Of a DNA stretch of 64,000 nt, positions 7,818-15,932 are shown in pieces. The position numbers and the translations under genes were made by a program. The notes under the pieces are model-generated. The model saw nothing but the letters and a program-made list of their open reading frames with translations. It was not told the DNA's origin and made no database searches. Origin of the DNA: Halolamina salifodinae (GTDB lineage: Archaea > Halobacteriota > Halobacteria > Halobacteriales > Haloferacaceae); contig NZ_JAGGLC010000006.1 of assembly GCF_017874235.1 (NCBI RefSeq), positions 1 through 64,000 of the forward strand, given 5' to 3'. The first letter of the stretch is position 1; every line of letters starts with the position of its first letter.

Positions 7818-8846
7818 ATGGACGGAATCAACCGTCGGAGTGCGATGAAATTGGCAGCCACGACTGGTATCAGCTCAAGCTTGCTAGCTACACTGGGTTC
7901 TGAAGAAGTCGCTGCAGCAACTTCACCAGAGGAAGTATATCCCGAATCAGAAACGGCTCATCTGACGGGGAGTACTTCGGATCCGGCAGTTAGTCAAGGA
8001 ACTACAATCGGATGGCATCGCTCGTATATTCCAGACCCAGATAATGTCCCAACGGAGGATATAGATTATTGGCTGCACGAGTTCTCCATTACCTCGACAT
8101 CTACGGGATGGCTTCGAAATTCATATGACGGAAGCATGGAACGAAATGCCGCCACTATTTCAGGCATTCACTGGGAGTTAGATATGAGCGGCACTTTCTC
8201 AACACAATCGGACCATGGAGATTTCACTCATTTCCCAATGAGTGATGAGAAATATGCGGGATATTATCCACATCCCGACAATTCTAATGAGAACTACTGG
8301 CAGGGTCTAGAGATTCTTTTCGACGCTGCGATTAGTGTGATCAGTGCCGGTGCCGGAGCAGCACTAATCGCAGATGATCTAATATCGTTAATGGTTGAAG
8401 ATGCATCGCAAGGCCTGACAGAACTGTCTAAGGGGTGGACGTTCGACAATAATCCAGATGGTTACCATGAACAAATGCACTCTACCCACCGAATTCAGAT
8501 GGAAGTTCCCTTCGACGTAGATGACTCTGATGAGGTGGAAATCACGGTTTGGACAGGAGGCCAAGTGGGTGTGGAGGTGTCCTACACCTTAGCCTTTACC
8601 GAAAACGGCGACGATCCGCCGGCTCAGACGAGTTCTGTGTCACCGTCTACACTAGACCCGGATAAGATGACTCCCGAACAGAAGGATAAATACGGGGTGA
8701 AAAAGGCTTCAGGCAGCTCAACGAACGCCGAACTGAGTGTAAATAAGGAAGGTACTGAATCGTCATCTGCAGAATCAGTGGCATGGGAGGCGACGAATCT
8801 ACCTCTTCAAGTGAAATCTACTTCTAGGGTAATCAAGCCCGACTAG
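7818..8846 (+). CDS. Tat-exported protein of unknown function
   Basis: Product of 342 residues. The N-terminus carries a twin-arginine signal (NRRSAMKLAATTG, then a hydrophobic stretch and AAATS), so it is probably exported folded. The mature part is Ser/Thr-rich and acidic, with no cysteine seen. A long helical hydrophobic stretch follows a GLEILFDAAISVIS motif (through SAGAGAALIADDLISLM), then a beta-rich region, then a low-complexity tail. This order recalls the immunity (HalI) part of the halocin C8 precursor, but no Cys-rich peptide follows, and I do not claim homology. I chose ATG 7818 because it begins MDGINRRSAMK. AT-rich codon use marks it as foreign. Confidence 0.7.
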   Translation: MDGINRRSAMKLAATTGISSSLLATLGSEEVAAATSPEEVYPESETAHLTGSTSDPAVSQGTTIGWHRSYIPDPDNVPTEDIDYWLHEFSITSTSTGWLRNSYDGSMERNAATISGIHWELDMSGTFSTQSDHGDFTHFPMSDEKYAGYYPHPDNSNENYWQGLEILFDAAISVISAGAGAALIADDLISLMVEDASQGLTELSKGWTFDNNPDGYHEQMHSTHRIQMEVPFDVDDSDEVEITVWTGGQVGVEVSYTLAFTENGDDPPAQTSSVSPSTLDPDKMTPEQKDKYGVKKASGSSTNAELSVNKEGTESSSAESVAWEATNLPLQVKSTSRVIKPD

Positions 8847-9362
8847 TCCTAGCGGTGCAGGGACAGTCCTTTTCCGAACTTTTGCGGTACAGCGGTCGCG
8901 ACGGGCGCAGACGCCCATGACCTCTAACGCGAACGTACGCCCGTGGGCGAGCCGGAGAGCCGCGGCCCCCGACCGTGCGCGCTGCAGGGAGAAGGCCCCC
9001 CAAGCAAGTCACTCTGCGGGAGCTAAGAGAATGAGCCCTAAACGAGCGACTACCCCTCATTCCCTCCTCGGCATCAATATTGGGTATCCCCTTCTGTTGA
9101 CCCCCCCGTCCCCACCGCCCGTGGTCGCTCGCTGTGCTCGCTCCCGCGGTCACGACTCCTCTGATGGACCTTCTCACCAGTCGCCACACGGGGACGTTGT
9201 TGTTGGAGGTGCAGACCACCTCGGAACCCCCCTCGGCTCGCTGCGCGCCTCGCTCCACCCAGTGCTTACGTCGCCGGGGTCCCCGTACGCTCTCGCCCTC
9301 TCCATGTGAACCAAGAGCGAGTTGCCGGGCAGACGAGAAGCAGTACCCGTCTCGAGAGATGA
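8847..9362. other. GC-rich spacer, nothing certain
   Basis: No convincing gene. A minus-strand open frame of 185 codons (8833-9390) spans the region but is Arg/Gly/Ser-rich and lacks domain signatures. I see several short palindromes (for example around 9125-9155) but no mature repeat structure. It probably belongs to the insertion or to decayed sequence of the split gene. Confidence 0.4.
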
Positions 9363-9524
9363 ACCGCTCTCGGACGCGTACTCGAGCCACGCGCGGTCGC
9401 CGTGGGCGCGTGGGAGTACGCGGACGCGATCCCGGGCCCGCGCGTGCGCGATGTGCCGTGGTGGAACGCCGCGGGCTGGCTCGGCGTCGTGTTCGCGACG
9501 GCGCTGCTCCCCGCGGCGATCTAG
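9363..9524 (+). pseudogene. 3' half of the split membrane-protein gene
   Basis: An open stretch of 53 codons after an in-frame TGA at 9360 reads LEPRAVAVGAWEYADAIPG, then VRDVPWWNAAGWLGVVFATA, and ends PAAI before TAG at 9522. The Trp-rich motif and final membrane helix are protein-like with haloarchaeal codon use, yet there is no start codon or N-terminus. It is collinear with the truncated 5' half at 7254-7496. Its stop overlaps the convergent SRPBCC gene, as expected for an original compact gene end. Confidence 0.6.
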
Positions 9525-10006
9525 TGTTCCAGGATCTGCTTGGTCCGCTGGTGGCGCGCGCGGAACATCGGCGCGAAGCCGACGACGCCCAGCGGGCCGA
9601 ACAGGCGCCCGAGCGGCCCCAGCGGGAGTTCGTAGACGAGTCGATCCTCGATCACGGTGCCGCCACCCGCAGCCGCGCGGAACGTATGGGTGTGATCCCA
9701 GCGCGGGAACGGGCCGTCGTGCATCTCGTCGCGGAACCACGCGACGCCGTCGCCCTCCTCGCGCTCGGTGATCAGGGAGGTCCAGTGCTGGCGCGGGCCG
9801 ACGCCGAACGGGCGCAGCGACATCTCGATCTGGCTGCCCTGCATCAGCAGTTCGGGGTCGGGATTGCCGTCTGGCCCCCGGACAGCCCCGACTTCGAGGT
9901 TCATGAAGCCGGGCGTGAGCGCCTCCAGTCCGCCGACACGGGAGTGGAACGCCCAGACGTCCGCGAGCGGCGCGTCGACGCGCGTCCGGCGGGTGTAGGT
10001 CGGCAT
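9521..10006 (-). CDS. SRPBCC (START/Bet v1-like) superfamily protein
   Basis: Product of 161 residues with the helix-grip fold pattern of SRPBCC/polyketide-cyclase-like proteins: the N-terminal YTRRTRVDAPLADVWAFHS strand-helix, a central beta sheet with RPFGVGPRQHWTSLI, and a long C-terminal helix ending MFRARHQRTKQIL. These bind hydrophobic ligands; the ligand here is unknown. In related haloarchaea such proteins occur alone or fused to nucleotide-sugar epimerases. It converges with the broken membrane-protein gene. Confidence 0.8.
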   Translation of the reverse strand: MPTYTRRTRVDAPLADVWAFHSRVGGLEALTPGFMNLEVGAVRGPDGNPDPELLMQGSQIEMSLRPFGVGPRQHWTSLITEREEGDGVAWFRDEMHDGPFPRWDHTHTFRAAAGGGTVIEDRLVYELPLGPLGRLFGPLGVVGFAPMFRARHQRTKQILEH

Positions 10007-10084
10007 GCCCGGACGTAGCGCCCGGCGGGAGAAAACGCTTCGCCGCGATGGGTCGGCTATCGGCCCGTACCGCGGCCGAGTCGG

Positions 10085-10369
10085 TTAGAGTCGGTCGCTA
10101 TCGATGTCGACGCCCTCGGGCGTCACGACGAGGAAGCCGCGGAAATGCATCAGCGAGCCACCCTCGGCCCGGATCTCCCGGGCGAAGTCGGCCGCCAGCC
10201 TGTTCAGGTCGCCCTCGACGGCCAGCACGAGTACGTCCCCACCCCGAACGGCGTCGATCCACTCGGCGGGGTCGGTTTCGCCGTCCAGCACGGCGAGCAC
10301 CACGTCGCCCTGCGTCTCGTCGTCGAGTTCCTCTTCGGCGCGGGCGAGGTCGAGGCCGAAATCGCTCAT
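10085..10369 (-). CDS. DUF5779-like haloarchaeal protein
   Basis: Acidic protein of 94 residues starting MSDFGLDLARAEEELDD. The core DPAEWIDAVRGGDVLVLAVEG and the C-terminus LMHFRGFLVVTPEGVDID match my memory of the haloarchaea-specific DUF5779 family, whose members are about 95 residues. I chose ATG 10369; an upstream in-frame extension is not protein-like. No function is known. It is divergent from the small gene at 10463. Confidence 0.75.
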   Translation of the reverse strand: MSDFGLDLARAEEELDDETQGDVVLAVLDGETDPAEWIDAVRGGDVLVLAVEGDLNRLAADFAREIRAEGGSLMHFRGFLVVTPEGVDIDSDRL

Positions 10370-10462
10370 AGCCACGGCTCGTCGCCGCGTGGTAAAAAAG
10401 GAGTCGGGCTGTGGTCCGTTGCTGGCCGATGTACTGAAACGGGTGGCCTCACAAGGTGGGGC

Positions 10463-10675
10463 ATGGCTTGTGACCACGAACTCGACAGCGAGTACCTCAC
10501 GACCACCGACAGCGCGATCACCGACATCCGCGGCACTGGCGAGAAGCTCCGTATCGACGTGGTCATCCCGTGTCCCGACTGCGGCCAGACGCTCGAACTG
10601 ACCCTCTCGGAGGAGCGCCGCGAGGAGGTCGACGTCGACTTCCCGCTCGACGATGCCGAGATGGCCAACAGCTAA
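10463..10675 (+). CDS. small CPxCG-type zinc-finger protein
   Basis: Product of 70 residues starting MACDHELDSEYLTTTDS. It has one CPDCG knuckle at about 37-41 and an MACDH near the N-terminus that could supply further ligands. The remainder is acidic beta/alpha. Haloarchaea encode many such tiny CPxCG zinc proteins, several with regulatory phenotypes in genetic studies; this one has no specific match that I recognise. Convergent with the 10696 gene. Confidence 0.65.
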   Translation: MACDHELDSEYLTTTDSAITDIRGTGEKLRIDVVIPCPDCGQTLELTLSEERREEVDVDFPLDDAEMANS

Positions 10676-10695
10676 GCCGGCTGTCTCGCCCCGTT

Positions 10696-11142
10696 CTACT
10701 CCTGATACGCGATCCGGACCTGCTCCCAGCGACCCTTCTCTTGGAGGTGTGCCTGTAGCGTCTCCGCGTAGCGCTCCAGCAGCGCCTCGGCGTCCTCGAG
10801 TCGGTCGGCACCGTCGTCACCGCCACCGATGCCGAGGCGCTTCTTGACCGACGAGAAGACGCCGTCGTCGTCGCCGCCGTCTCCCCCCGCTGCGGAGCCG
10901 GGTGCGCCCATCCCCTTGCTCATCTTCTCGACTTCGGGCATGATCCCGGCGACCTTCGTAGTCGCCGGGACGATCCGGGCGTTCTCGGGGTCGTCGGCGT
11001 CGGCGATATCGAACTCCGCGGCGGTCATGATCAGCCCCCACTCTTGGTTGGAGAACGGGGAGTCCCGAACTTCGCTCGAGAACTGCTGATCGACCGCCAT
11101 CCGCTCGCCCACGATGGCGTCGGTCCAGTCTGAGTCGCTCAT
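10696..11142 (-). CDS. DUF5799-like haloarchaeal protein
   Basis: Product of 148 residues starting MSDSDWTDAIVGERMAVDQQ. The N-terminal 70 residues (FSNQEWGLIMTAAEFDI, then DDPENARIV) are the conserved part of the haloarchaeal family I recall as DUF5799. A Gly/Asp-rich linker (about 84-112) is followed by a helical C-terminus. Cytosolic and acidic, function unknown. No promoter or operon partner is obvious. Confidence 0.7.
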   Translation of the reverse strand: MSDSDWTDAIVGERMAVDQQFSSEVRDSPFSNQEWGLIMTAAEFDIADADDPENARIVPATTKVAGIMPEVEKMSKGMGAPGSAAGGDGGDDDGVFSSVKKRLGIGGGDDGADRLEDAEALLERYAETLQAHLQEKGRWEQVRIAYQE

Positions 11143-11383
11143 GGGCCGACCTACGCCGAGCGCGCGTTTCAGGGTTTCCCCAGCGGTCGCGCGCAGTCGT
11201 CAGTTTCGACCACGCGGCTGCGTGCCCGCTGATGAACTTACGCATAACTTACAACGATTCCCTCTCTCACCCCTGCGCGTTATCGGCCGCCTTTATGGGT
11301 TCTCCCAGTCTGCTTTCCCGGCAAACAACTACAGTGGAAACGCAAGACTGCGACGGGGTGGGTTACCACCCGACCCCGACAAG

Positions 11384-11391
11384 TACTTATA
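11384..11391 (+). promoter_or_regulatory. TATA box of the small gene at 11419
   Basis: TACTTATA lies 28-35 nt before the ATG at 11419, which implies a leaderless transcript. Confidence 0.6.
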
Positions 11392-11418
11392 CCCGAACCG
11401 GGTGGACAAGGTACGCAG

Positions 11419-11586
11419 ATGAGCCGAACCATCCGCCGCGTCACGCTGCTCGCAATCTACCAACTCACGGTCCTGCTCGGGATCACGCTGCTCCCGTTCG
11501 CGATGGTGACCCGCCAGCTCGGCGTCCCGCTCCCGTTGGGCCGGGCCGTCGACGGCGCGAAGACGGCGTACGAGGCGGCGGAGTAG
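11419..11586 (+). CDS. small conserved membrane protein
   Basis: Product of 55 residues beginning MSRTIRRVTLLAIYQLTVLL. It has one strong membrane helix (about 8-30), then PFAMVTRQLGVPLP and an amphipathic C-terminus ending YEAAE. A good TATA box at leaderless distance and haloarchaeal codon use support a real gene. Its location just upstream of psmB resembles what I recall from other haloarchaea. Function unknown. Confidence 0.65.
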   Translation: MSRTIRRVTLLAIYQLTVLLGITLLPFAMVTRQLGVPLPLGRAVDGAKTAYEAAE

Positions 11587-11668
11587 GCCGACCCCGTTCT
11601 CTGGAGACAGCCCGACTCAGCGGCGTCGCCGGGTTTCGACGCCGGAAGGATTTCCCCGAAGGGGTGGC

Positions 11669-11676
11669 TTTATCAG
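11669..11676 (+). promoter_or_regulatory. TATA box of psmB
   Basis: CTTTATCA lies about 24-31 nt before the ATG at 11700. Confidence 0.5.
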
Positions 11677-11699
11677 CGTTCCCCGACTAGCGAGTGATA

Positions 11700-12425
11700 A
11701 TGCGAACACCTGCCCATCAGTCAGGTCTCGACCCGCTTGGCGGCGATCAGTCCGACGTGTTCGGTCCGGAGCTCGGCGAGTTCTCCGGCGCCGACGAGCG
11801 TCGTGCGCAGGCCTCCACCGAGGACGGGATGAAGACCGGCACCACCACCGTCGGCATCAACGCCGGCGACGCCGTCGTGCTGGCGACGGACATGCGCGCC
11901 AGCATGGGCAACATGGTCTCCAGCAAGGACGTCCAGAAGGTCGAACAGATCCACCCGACGGGCGCGCTGACCATCGCCGGCTCCGTCTCGGCCGCCCAGT
12001 CCCTCATCGAGACGCTGAAAGCCGAGTCGAACCTCTTCGAGGTCCGCCGCGGGAAGCAGATGTCGATGCAGGCGCTCTCCACGCTGACGGGGAACCTCCT
12101 GCGCTCGGGCGCGTTCTACATCGTCTCGCCCATTCTGGGCGGCGTCGACGACGAGGGTGCCCACGTCTACTCCATCGACGCGCTTGGTGGCACGACCGAG
12201 GAGAACTACGCCGTCTCCGGCTCCGGCTCCCAGTTCGCGCTCGGTGTGCTCGAACAGGAGTACGCCGAGGGCGTCGACGTCGAGGAGGCAAAGACCATCG
12301 CCACGAAGGCGATCCAGACCGCGACCGAGCGGGACACGGCCTCCGGCAACGGGATCAACGTCGCCGTCGTCACCGAGGACGGCGTCGACGTCACGAAAGA
12401 GAAGGACATCGACTCGCTCCTCTAA
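11700..12425 (+). CDS. psmB: proteasome beta subunit precursor
   Basis: Catalytic subunit of the 20S proteasome, an N-terminal threonine peptidase. The 241-residue precursor has a 47-residue propeptide ending MKTG; autocatalytic cleavage exposes Thr48 in TTTVGINAGDAVVLATD. The mature part keeps the catalytic Asp (TDMRAS), Lys (SSKDVQKVEQIH) and the SGSGSQFALGVLE region. Assembly needs alpha rings and PAN ATPases encoded elsewhere. I chose ATG 11700, although an in-frame GTG lies two codons upstream. A T-tract follows the stop. Confidence 0.97.
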   Translation: MRTPAHQSGLDPLGGDQSDVFGPELGEFSGADERRAQASTEDGMKTGTTTVGINAGDAVVLATDMRASMGNMVSSKDVQKVEQIHPTGALTIAGSVSAAQSLIETLKAESNLFEVRRGKQMSMQALSTLTGNLLRSGAFYIVSPILGGVDDEGAHVYSIDALGGTTEENYAVSGSGSQFALGVLEQEYAEGVDVEEAKTIATKAIQTATERDTASGNGINVAVVTEDGVDVTKEKDIDSLL

Positions 12426-12454
12426 ATCGGTCCGTTTCGGGCACCCGCCCGACG

Positions 12455-12468
12455 TTCCTCCGTTTTTC
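12455..12468 (+). terminator. T-tract terminator after psmB
   Basis: A run of five T (12463-12467) in a GC-rich context 38 nt after the psmB stop, as in typical haloarchaeal intrinsic terminators. No strong hairpin precedes it. Confidence 0.4.
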
Positions 12469-12548
12469 CGACTGAGTAGCCCCGCTGCCGCCTCCATATC
12501 GACGCTGAGTCGGCGGCCTTTTGCCGGGGTTCCCCCTACGCCGGGTAG

Positions 12549-14279
12549 ATGCAGTTCGCCGCCTTCGCCGACCGCGCCGCCGAACTGGAAGCAGAGCCCG
12601 CCGACCTCGAAACCGTCTCGCTGGTCGCGGATCTACTCTGCGAGGCCGGCGCTGACGAACTCCCCGTCGTCGCGCGCTTCCTCCAGGGCCGGGTGTTCCC
12701 GGGCTGGGACGGCCGCACCCTCGACGTGGGCCCGCGGCTCTGTTACGAGGCGCTGGCGAAGGCCGCCGGAACGAACGTCACCGCCGACGACGTGGAGGCA
12801 CGGCTGGCCGACGAGGGCGAAATCGGCGCCGTCGCCGCCGGCCTCGATCTGGGCGGCCAGCAGGGCCTCGGCGCGTTCGCCGCGGGCGGCGGTGAGAGCG
12901 ACGGCCCAACGCTCACGGAGGTCGACGACGCCCTCCGGGAGGTCGCGGCCGCCGAAGGGTCCGGGAGCGAGGACGCCAAACTCGCGACGCTGTTCGGCCT
13001 GTTCTCCCGGGTCAGCGACGACGAGGCACGCTACCTCGCCCGTCTCGTGCTCGGGGAGATGCGCCTCGGCGTCGGCGAGGGCGCCGTCCGCGACGCCATC
13101 GGCGAGGCGTTCGAGGTCGAACCGGAACTGGTCGCCGACGCGCTGCAGGTGAGCAACGACTACGGCCGCGTCGCCGAAATCGCCCGCGAGTCGGGGGACG
13201 ACGGCCTCCGGGAGGTGGGGCTCACCGTCGGCCGCCCCGTCCAGTCGATGCTCGCGCAGGCCGGCACCGTCACCGGCGCACTGGAGTCCTGGGAAGAGGT
13301 GGCGGCAGAGATCAAGTTCGACGGCGCGCGTGTGCAACTCCACCACCACCCCGACGGTATCGCACCGCCAGCCGCCGACCGCGAGCCGACGCCCGACGAC
13401 CCAACGGTTCGGCTCTACTCCCGGAACACCTCAGAGGTCACCGAAGCCCTCCCCGAGATCCGGGAGTTCGCCGAGGAGCGACTCGACGCTCCGGCGATCC
13501 TCGACGGCGAAGTCGTCGCCGTCGCCGACGACGGAAGCCCCCTGCCGTTTCAGGAAGTGCTGCGGCGCTTCCGCCGGAAACACGAGGTGGATCGGATGCG
13601 CGAGGAGGTCGCACTCGACCTCCACACCTTCGACTGCCTGCTCGACGGCCGCGAGGGCAGCGACGGCGACGACCTGCTCGAGGAACCGTTCCGGGAGCGT
13701 CACGCCCGCCTCACCGAACTCCTCCCCGAGGCCGCCAGCGAGGTGCTGTACAGCGGCGATGCCGCCGAGGTCGAGGCGTTCGAACAGGCGGCCTTGGAGG
13801 CCGGGCACGAAGGGATCATGCTCAAGTGCCTCAAATCGACGTACACCCCCGGCGACCGCGGGCAGGACTGGCTCAAGCGCAAGCCCGACGTGGAGACGCT
13901 CGACTGCGTGGTCACCGGCGCCGAGTGGGGCGAGGGGCGCCGGGCCAACGAGTTCGGCACGTTCCTCCTCGCGGTCGGCAGCGACCACGGCTACGAGACC
14001 GTCGGGAAAGTGGCGACGGGCATCACCGATGAGCGACTCGCGGAGCTAACTGAGCTGCTCGAACCCCACGTGATCGACGAGGACGGCCAGACCGTCGAGT
14101 TCCGGCCCGAAGTGGTGTTCGAGGTGGGCTACGAGGAGATCCAGCAGTCCCCGACCTACGGCGCGGGCTACGCGCTGCGGTTCCCACGGTTCGTCGAAGT
14201 TCGGGACGACAAGGACCCGGAAGACGCCGACACTGTCGAGCGGTTCGAGCGACTCGCCGAGGGCGTCGACGACGCCTGA
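12549..14279 (+). CDS. ligA: ATP-dependent DNA ligase
   Basis: Seals DNA nicks in replication and repair. The 576-residue product has an N-terminal DNA-binding domain (1-235, FLQGRVFPGWDGRTLDVGP and LGEMRLGVGEGAVRDA), an adenylation domain with motif I EIKFDGARV (Lys256 is the AMP acceptor), motif III FDCLL, motif IV EGIMLK, motif V GQDWLKRK, and an OB domain ending PTYGAGYALRFPRFVEVRDD. Haloarchaea carry this ATP-dependent enzyme and often also a NAD-dependent ligase. Downstream is an MBL-fold gene, 66 bp away, same strand. Confidence 0.96.
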   Translation: MQFAAFADRAAELEAEPADLETVSLVADLLCEAGADELPVVARFLQGRVFPGWDGRTLDVGPRLCYEALAKAAGTNVTADDVEARLADEGEIGAVAAGLDLGGQQGLGAFAAGGGESDGPTLTEVDDALREVAAAEGSGSEDAKLATLFGLFSRVSDDEARYLARLVLGEMRLGVGEGAVRDAIGEAFEVEPELVADALQVSNDYGRVAEIARESGDDGLREVGLTVGRPVQSMLAQAGTVTGALESWEEVAAEIKFDGARVQLHHHPDGIAPPAADREPTPDDPTVRLYSRNTSEVTEALPEIREFAEERLDAPAILDGEVVAVADDGSPLPFQEVLRRFRRKHEVDRMREEVALDLHTFDCLLDGREGSDGDDLLEEPFRERHARLTELLPEAASEVLYSGDAAEVEAFEQAALEAGHEGIMLKCLKSTYTPGDRGQDWLKRKPDVETLDCVVTGAEWGEGRRANEFGTFLLAVGSDHGYETVGKVATGITDERLAELTELLEPHVIDEDGQTVEFRPEVVFEVGYEEIQQSPTYGAGYALRFPRFVEVRDDKDPEDADTVERFERLAEGVDDA

Positions 14280-14345
14280 GTTCGGGAGACGCCACCTGAC
14301 ACCGGGAAGCGTACGCCTAAGTCGGGCCCGACCCGAGGCCCGCCC

Positions 14346-15182
14346 ATGACCGTTCGACACGACGACCTGCAGGTGACGTGGTACGGCTACGCGACCACCC
14401 GCATCGAAACGGAGGGCGGCTTCGTCGCCTACCTCGATCCGGGGCGCTACGGCGTTCTTACGGGCGAATGGACCCCTGTCGGCGGCGGCAACCCCAAGGA
14501 AGTTGCGCACCCGCGAGCCACCAACTTCCGGCCCGAGGACGCCGATCTGGTCTGTGTGACTCACGACCATCACTACGACTCCGACGGGATCCAGCGCGTC
14601 GCAAACGAGGAGACGACGGTCGTCATCTACGAGGGCGTCGATCCATCGGGGATCGACCGCGACGTGGCGCCGATCAGCGACCTGCCGGGGGAGATCGTCC
14701 GAATCGGCGAGACGGACCACCTCGCCGTCGACGGCCCCGACGGTGGCGTTCCCGAATCGCGCCGCGATTCGGGAGCCAGCCAGAGCGCGAAGCGGTCTGG
14801 CGGCGCCGACGTCTGGTCGGTCCCGGCGTACAACGACCCCGACGGCCCGCGAGCCGACCGCGACGGGAACGTCCCCCACCCGAAGGGGTTGGGCGTCGGC
14901 TACCGGCTCGCGCTCGGCGGGAGTTCGGTGTTCTGGCCGGGCGACAGCGGCGCACTGGACGCGTTCGCGGAGCTCTCGGTCTCGCTGTTCCTCGCGAACA
15001 TCGCCGGCAGCGTCGTCAGCACCGCCGAGGAGTCGGCAGCGCTAGCCGAGCGGATGGATCCCGATCTGGTGCTCCCGGTCCACTACAACACCATCGAGAT
15101 TCTGCAGGCCGACTCGGCCGCCTTCGCCGCCGATGTGGCCAAGCGCGGCGTGCCAGTGGTGCTGGACGAGCAGGAGGGGTAG
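14346..15182 (+). CDS. MBL-fold metallo-hydrolase, UlaG-like
   Basis: Product of 278 residues of the metallo-beta-lactamase fold family. Seen: the N-terminal strand VTWYGYATTRIE, metal motif VTHDHHYDSDG (HxHxxxD in modified form), a later Asp in FWPGDSG, and the final His in LVLPVHYNT. The substrate is unknown; UlaG-like proteins hydrolyse lactones or act on nucleic acid phosphodiesters. Residues about 136-153 (PESRRDSGASQS, then AKRSGG) come from a palindromic DNA insertion (14751-14804) that keeps the frame and probably forms a surface loop. Downstream, a regulator converges 39 bp away. Confidence 0.85.
   Translation: MTVRHDDLQVTWYGYATTRIETEGGFVAYLDPGRYGVLTGEWTPVGGGNPKEVAHPRATNFRPEDADLVCVTHDHHYDSDGIQRVANEETTVVIYEGVDPSGIDRDVAPISDLPGEIVRIGETDHLAVDGPDGGVPESRRDSGASQSAKRSGGADVWSVPAYNDPDGPRADRDGNVPHPKGLGVGYRLALGGSSVFWPGDSGALDAFAELSVSLFLANIAGSVVSTAEESAALAERMDPDLVLPVHYNTIEILQADSAAFAADVAKRGVPVVLDEQEG
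14751..14804 (+). repeat. double-hairpin palindromic element inside the MBL gene
   Basis: Two adjacent hairpins. The first is CCCGAATCGC-gcc-GCGATTCGGG (14751-14773). Then comes spacer AGCCAGCC, then an imperfect hairpin with core CGCGAAGCG (14780-14800). The length is a multiple of three, so the reading frame is kept. It shares its spacer with the copy at 42484-42531. Confidence 0.75.
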
Positions 15183-15221
15183 CGGAGAAACAGCAGATGA
15201 TAGACGCTGTGGGCGACGACC

Positions 15222-15755
15222 TCAGTGGGCGGTCTCCCCGGCTGGCGCCTCCATCGACTCGATTTCGAGGATCAGCACGTTTGCCGTCGAGTCCTTACCG
15301 TCGACGGTGCCCTCGACGACCAGCGCCGACAGCGGCGTCGGGCCCGCGCGGACGGCGTCGCCCTCGTGGAACTGCTTGACCGAGCCACGGAGGTGGAGCT
15401 CAGCCCGACAGAGGTCGGGGTTGTGGACGCTCGTGAGGTGGACCTCCTCGACGTTCACGCCCGAGACCGGGTCGCCCTCGTGGGTCAGGGGCACCGACGC
15501 CGGTTCGTCCATCTGCTGGACGTCGAGCGCGTCGAACGCGTTGGTCGTCGGCTTGTAGCCACCCTTCGGGCCGGGGACACCCTCGACCAACTGGAGCGCC
15601 TTCAGGCTCTGCATCTGGTTCCGGATCGTCCCGGGGTTGCGCCCGACTTCGTCGGCGATATCCTCGCCTTTCACTGCGGACTCCTGCTCGCCGTGGAGGT
15701 TGACCAGCGCCCTGAGGATCGTACGCTGGCTCGCCGTGAGCTCGATCGAAGACAT
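15222..15755 (-). CDS. winged-helix transcriptional regulator (Rrf2/MarR-like)
   Basis: Product of 177 residues. Residues 1-75 form a winged HTH (LTASQRTILRALVNLH, then VKGEDIADEVGRNPGTIRNQ as recognition region and GVPGPKGGYKPT as wing). Residues 85-170 form a beta-rich C-terminal domain with PDLCRAELHLRG and GPTPLSALVVEGTVDGKD, which looks OB-like. Haloarchaeal members are annotated as Rrf2-type regulators, but there is no Fe-S Cys triad here. The target is unknown. A TATA-like CTTATGT lies about 27 nt upstream of the start. It could regulate the divergent epimerase gene. Confidence 0.8.
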   Translation of the reverse strand: MSSIELTASQRTILRALVNLHGEQESAVKGEDIADEVGRNPGTIRNQMQSLKALQLVEGVPGPKGGYKPTTNAFDALDVQQMDEPASVPLTHEGDPVSGVNVEEVHLTSVHNPDLCRAELHLRGSVKQFHEGDAVRAGPTPLSALVVEGTVDGKDSTANVLILEIESMEAPAGETAH

Positions 15756-15932
15756 TTGTTGATGGTTACCCCGTGGTAGTACATAAGGCTACGGCTGATT
15801 CCCGAAGAGCTGCACGAATCCGTAAGAAGAACGACGAAAAACCACGATGCTCGTTCAATGATCGTGGTGTCCGGTCACACGTGTGAGGGGGTGAACGACA
15901 GGCCTTTGCCGTCGCCGGAAGCAGTCTCAGGT

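Larger units (their letters stand above)
7441..9362. mobile_element. foreign insertion splitting a membrane-protein gene
   Basis: About 1.9 kb lies between the two halves of a broken gene. The first 1.4 kb is clearly AT-richer than the surroundings and carries two divergent genes (7493-7699 minus, 7818-8846 plus). The last 0.5 kb is GC-rich and apparently non-coding. I find no transposase, integrase or obvious terminal inverted repeats, so it is a degraded element or the product of recombination. Borders are approximate. Confidence 0.6.

Noticed and set aside
7818-8846. Calling the exported protein a halocin
   Set aside because: No Cys-rich C-terminal peptide and only a general similarity in region order; a search would be needed.
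8833-9390. A 185-codon minus-strand frame in the split-gene insertion
   Set aside because: Arg/Gly/Ser-rich, overlaps both a real gene end and the 3' gene remnant, with no promoter or conserved motif.
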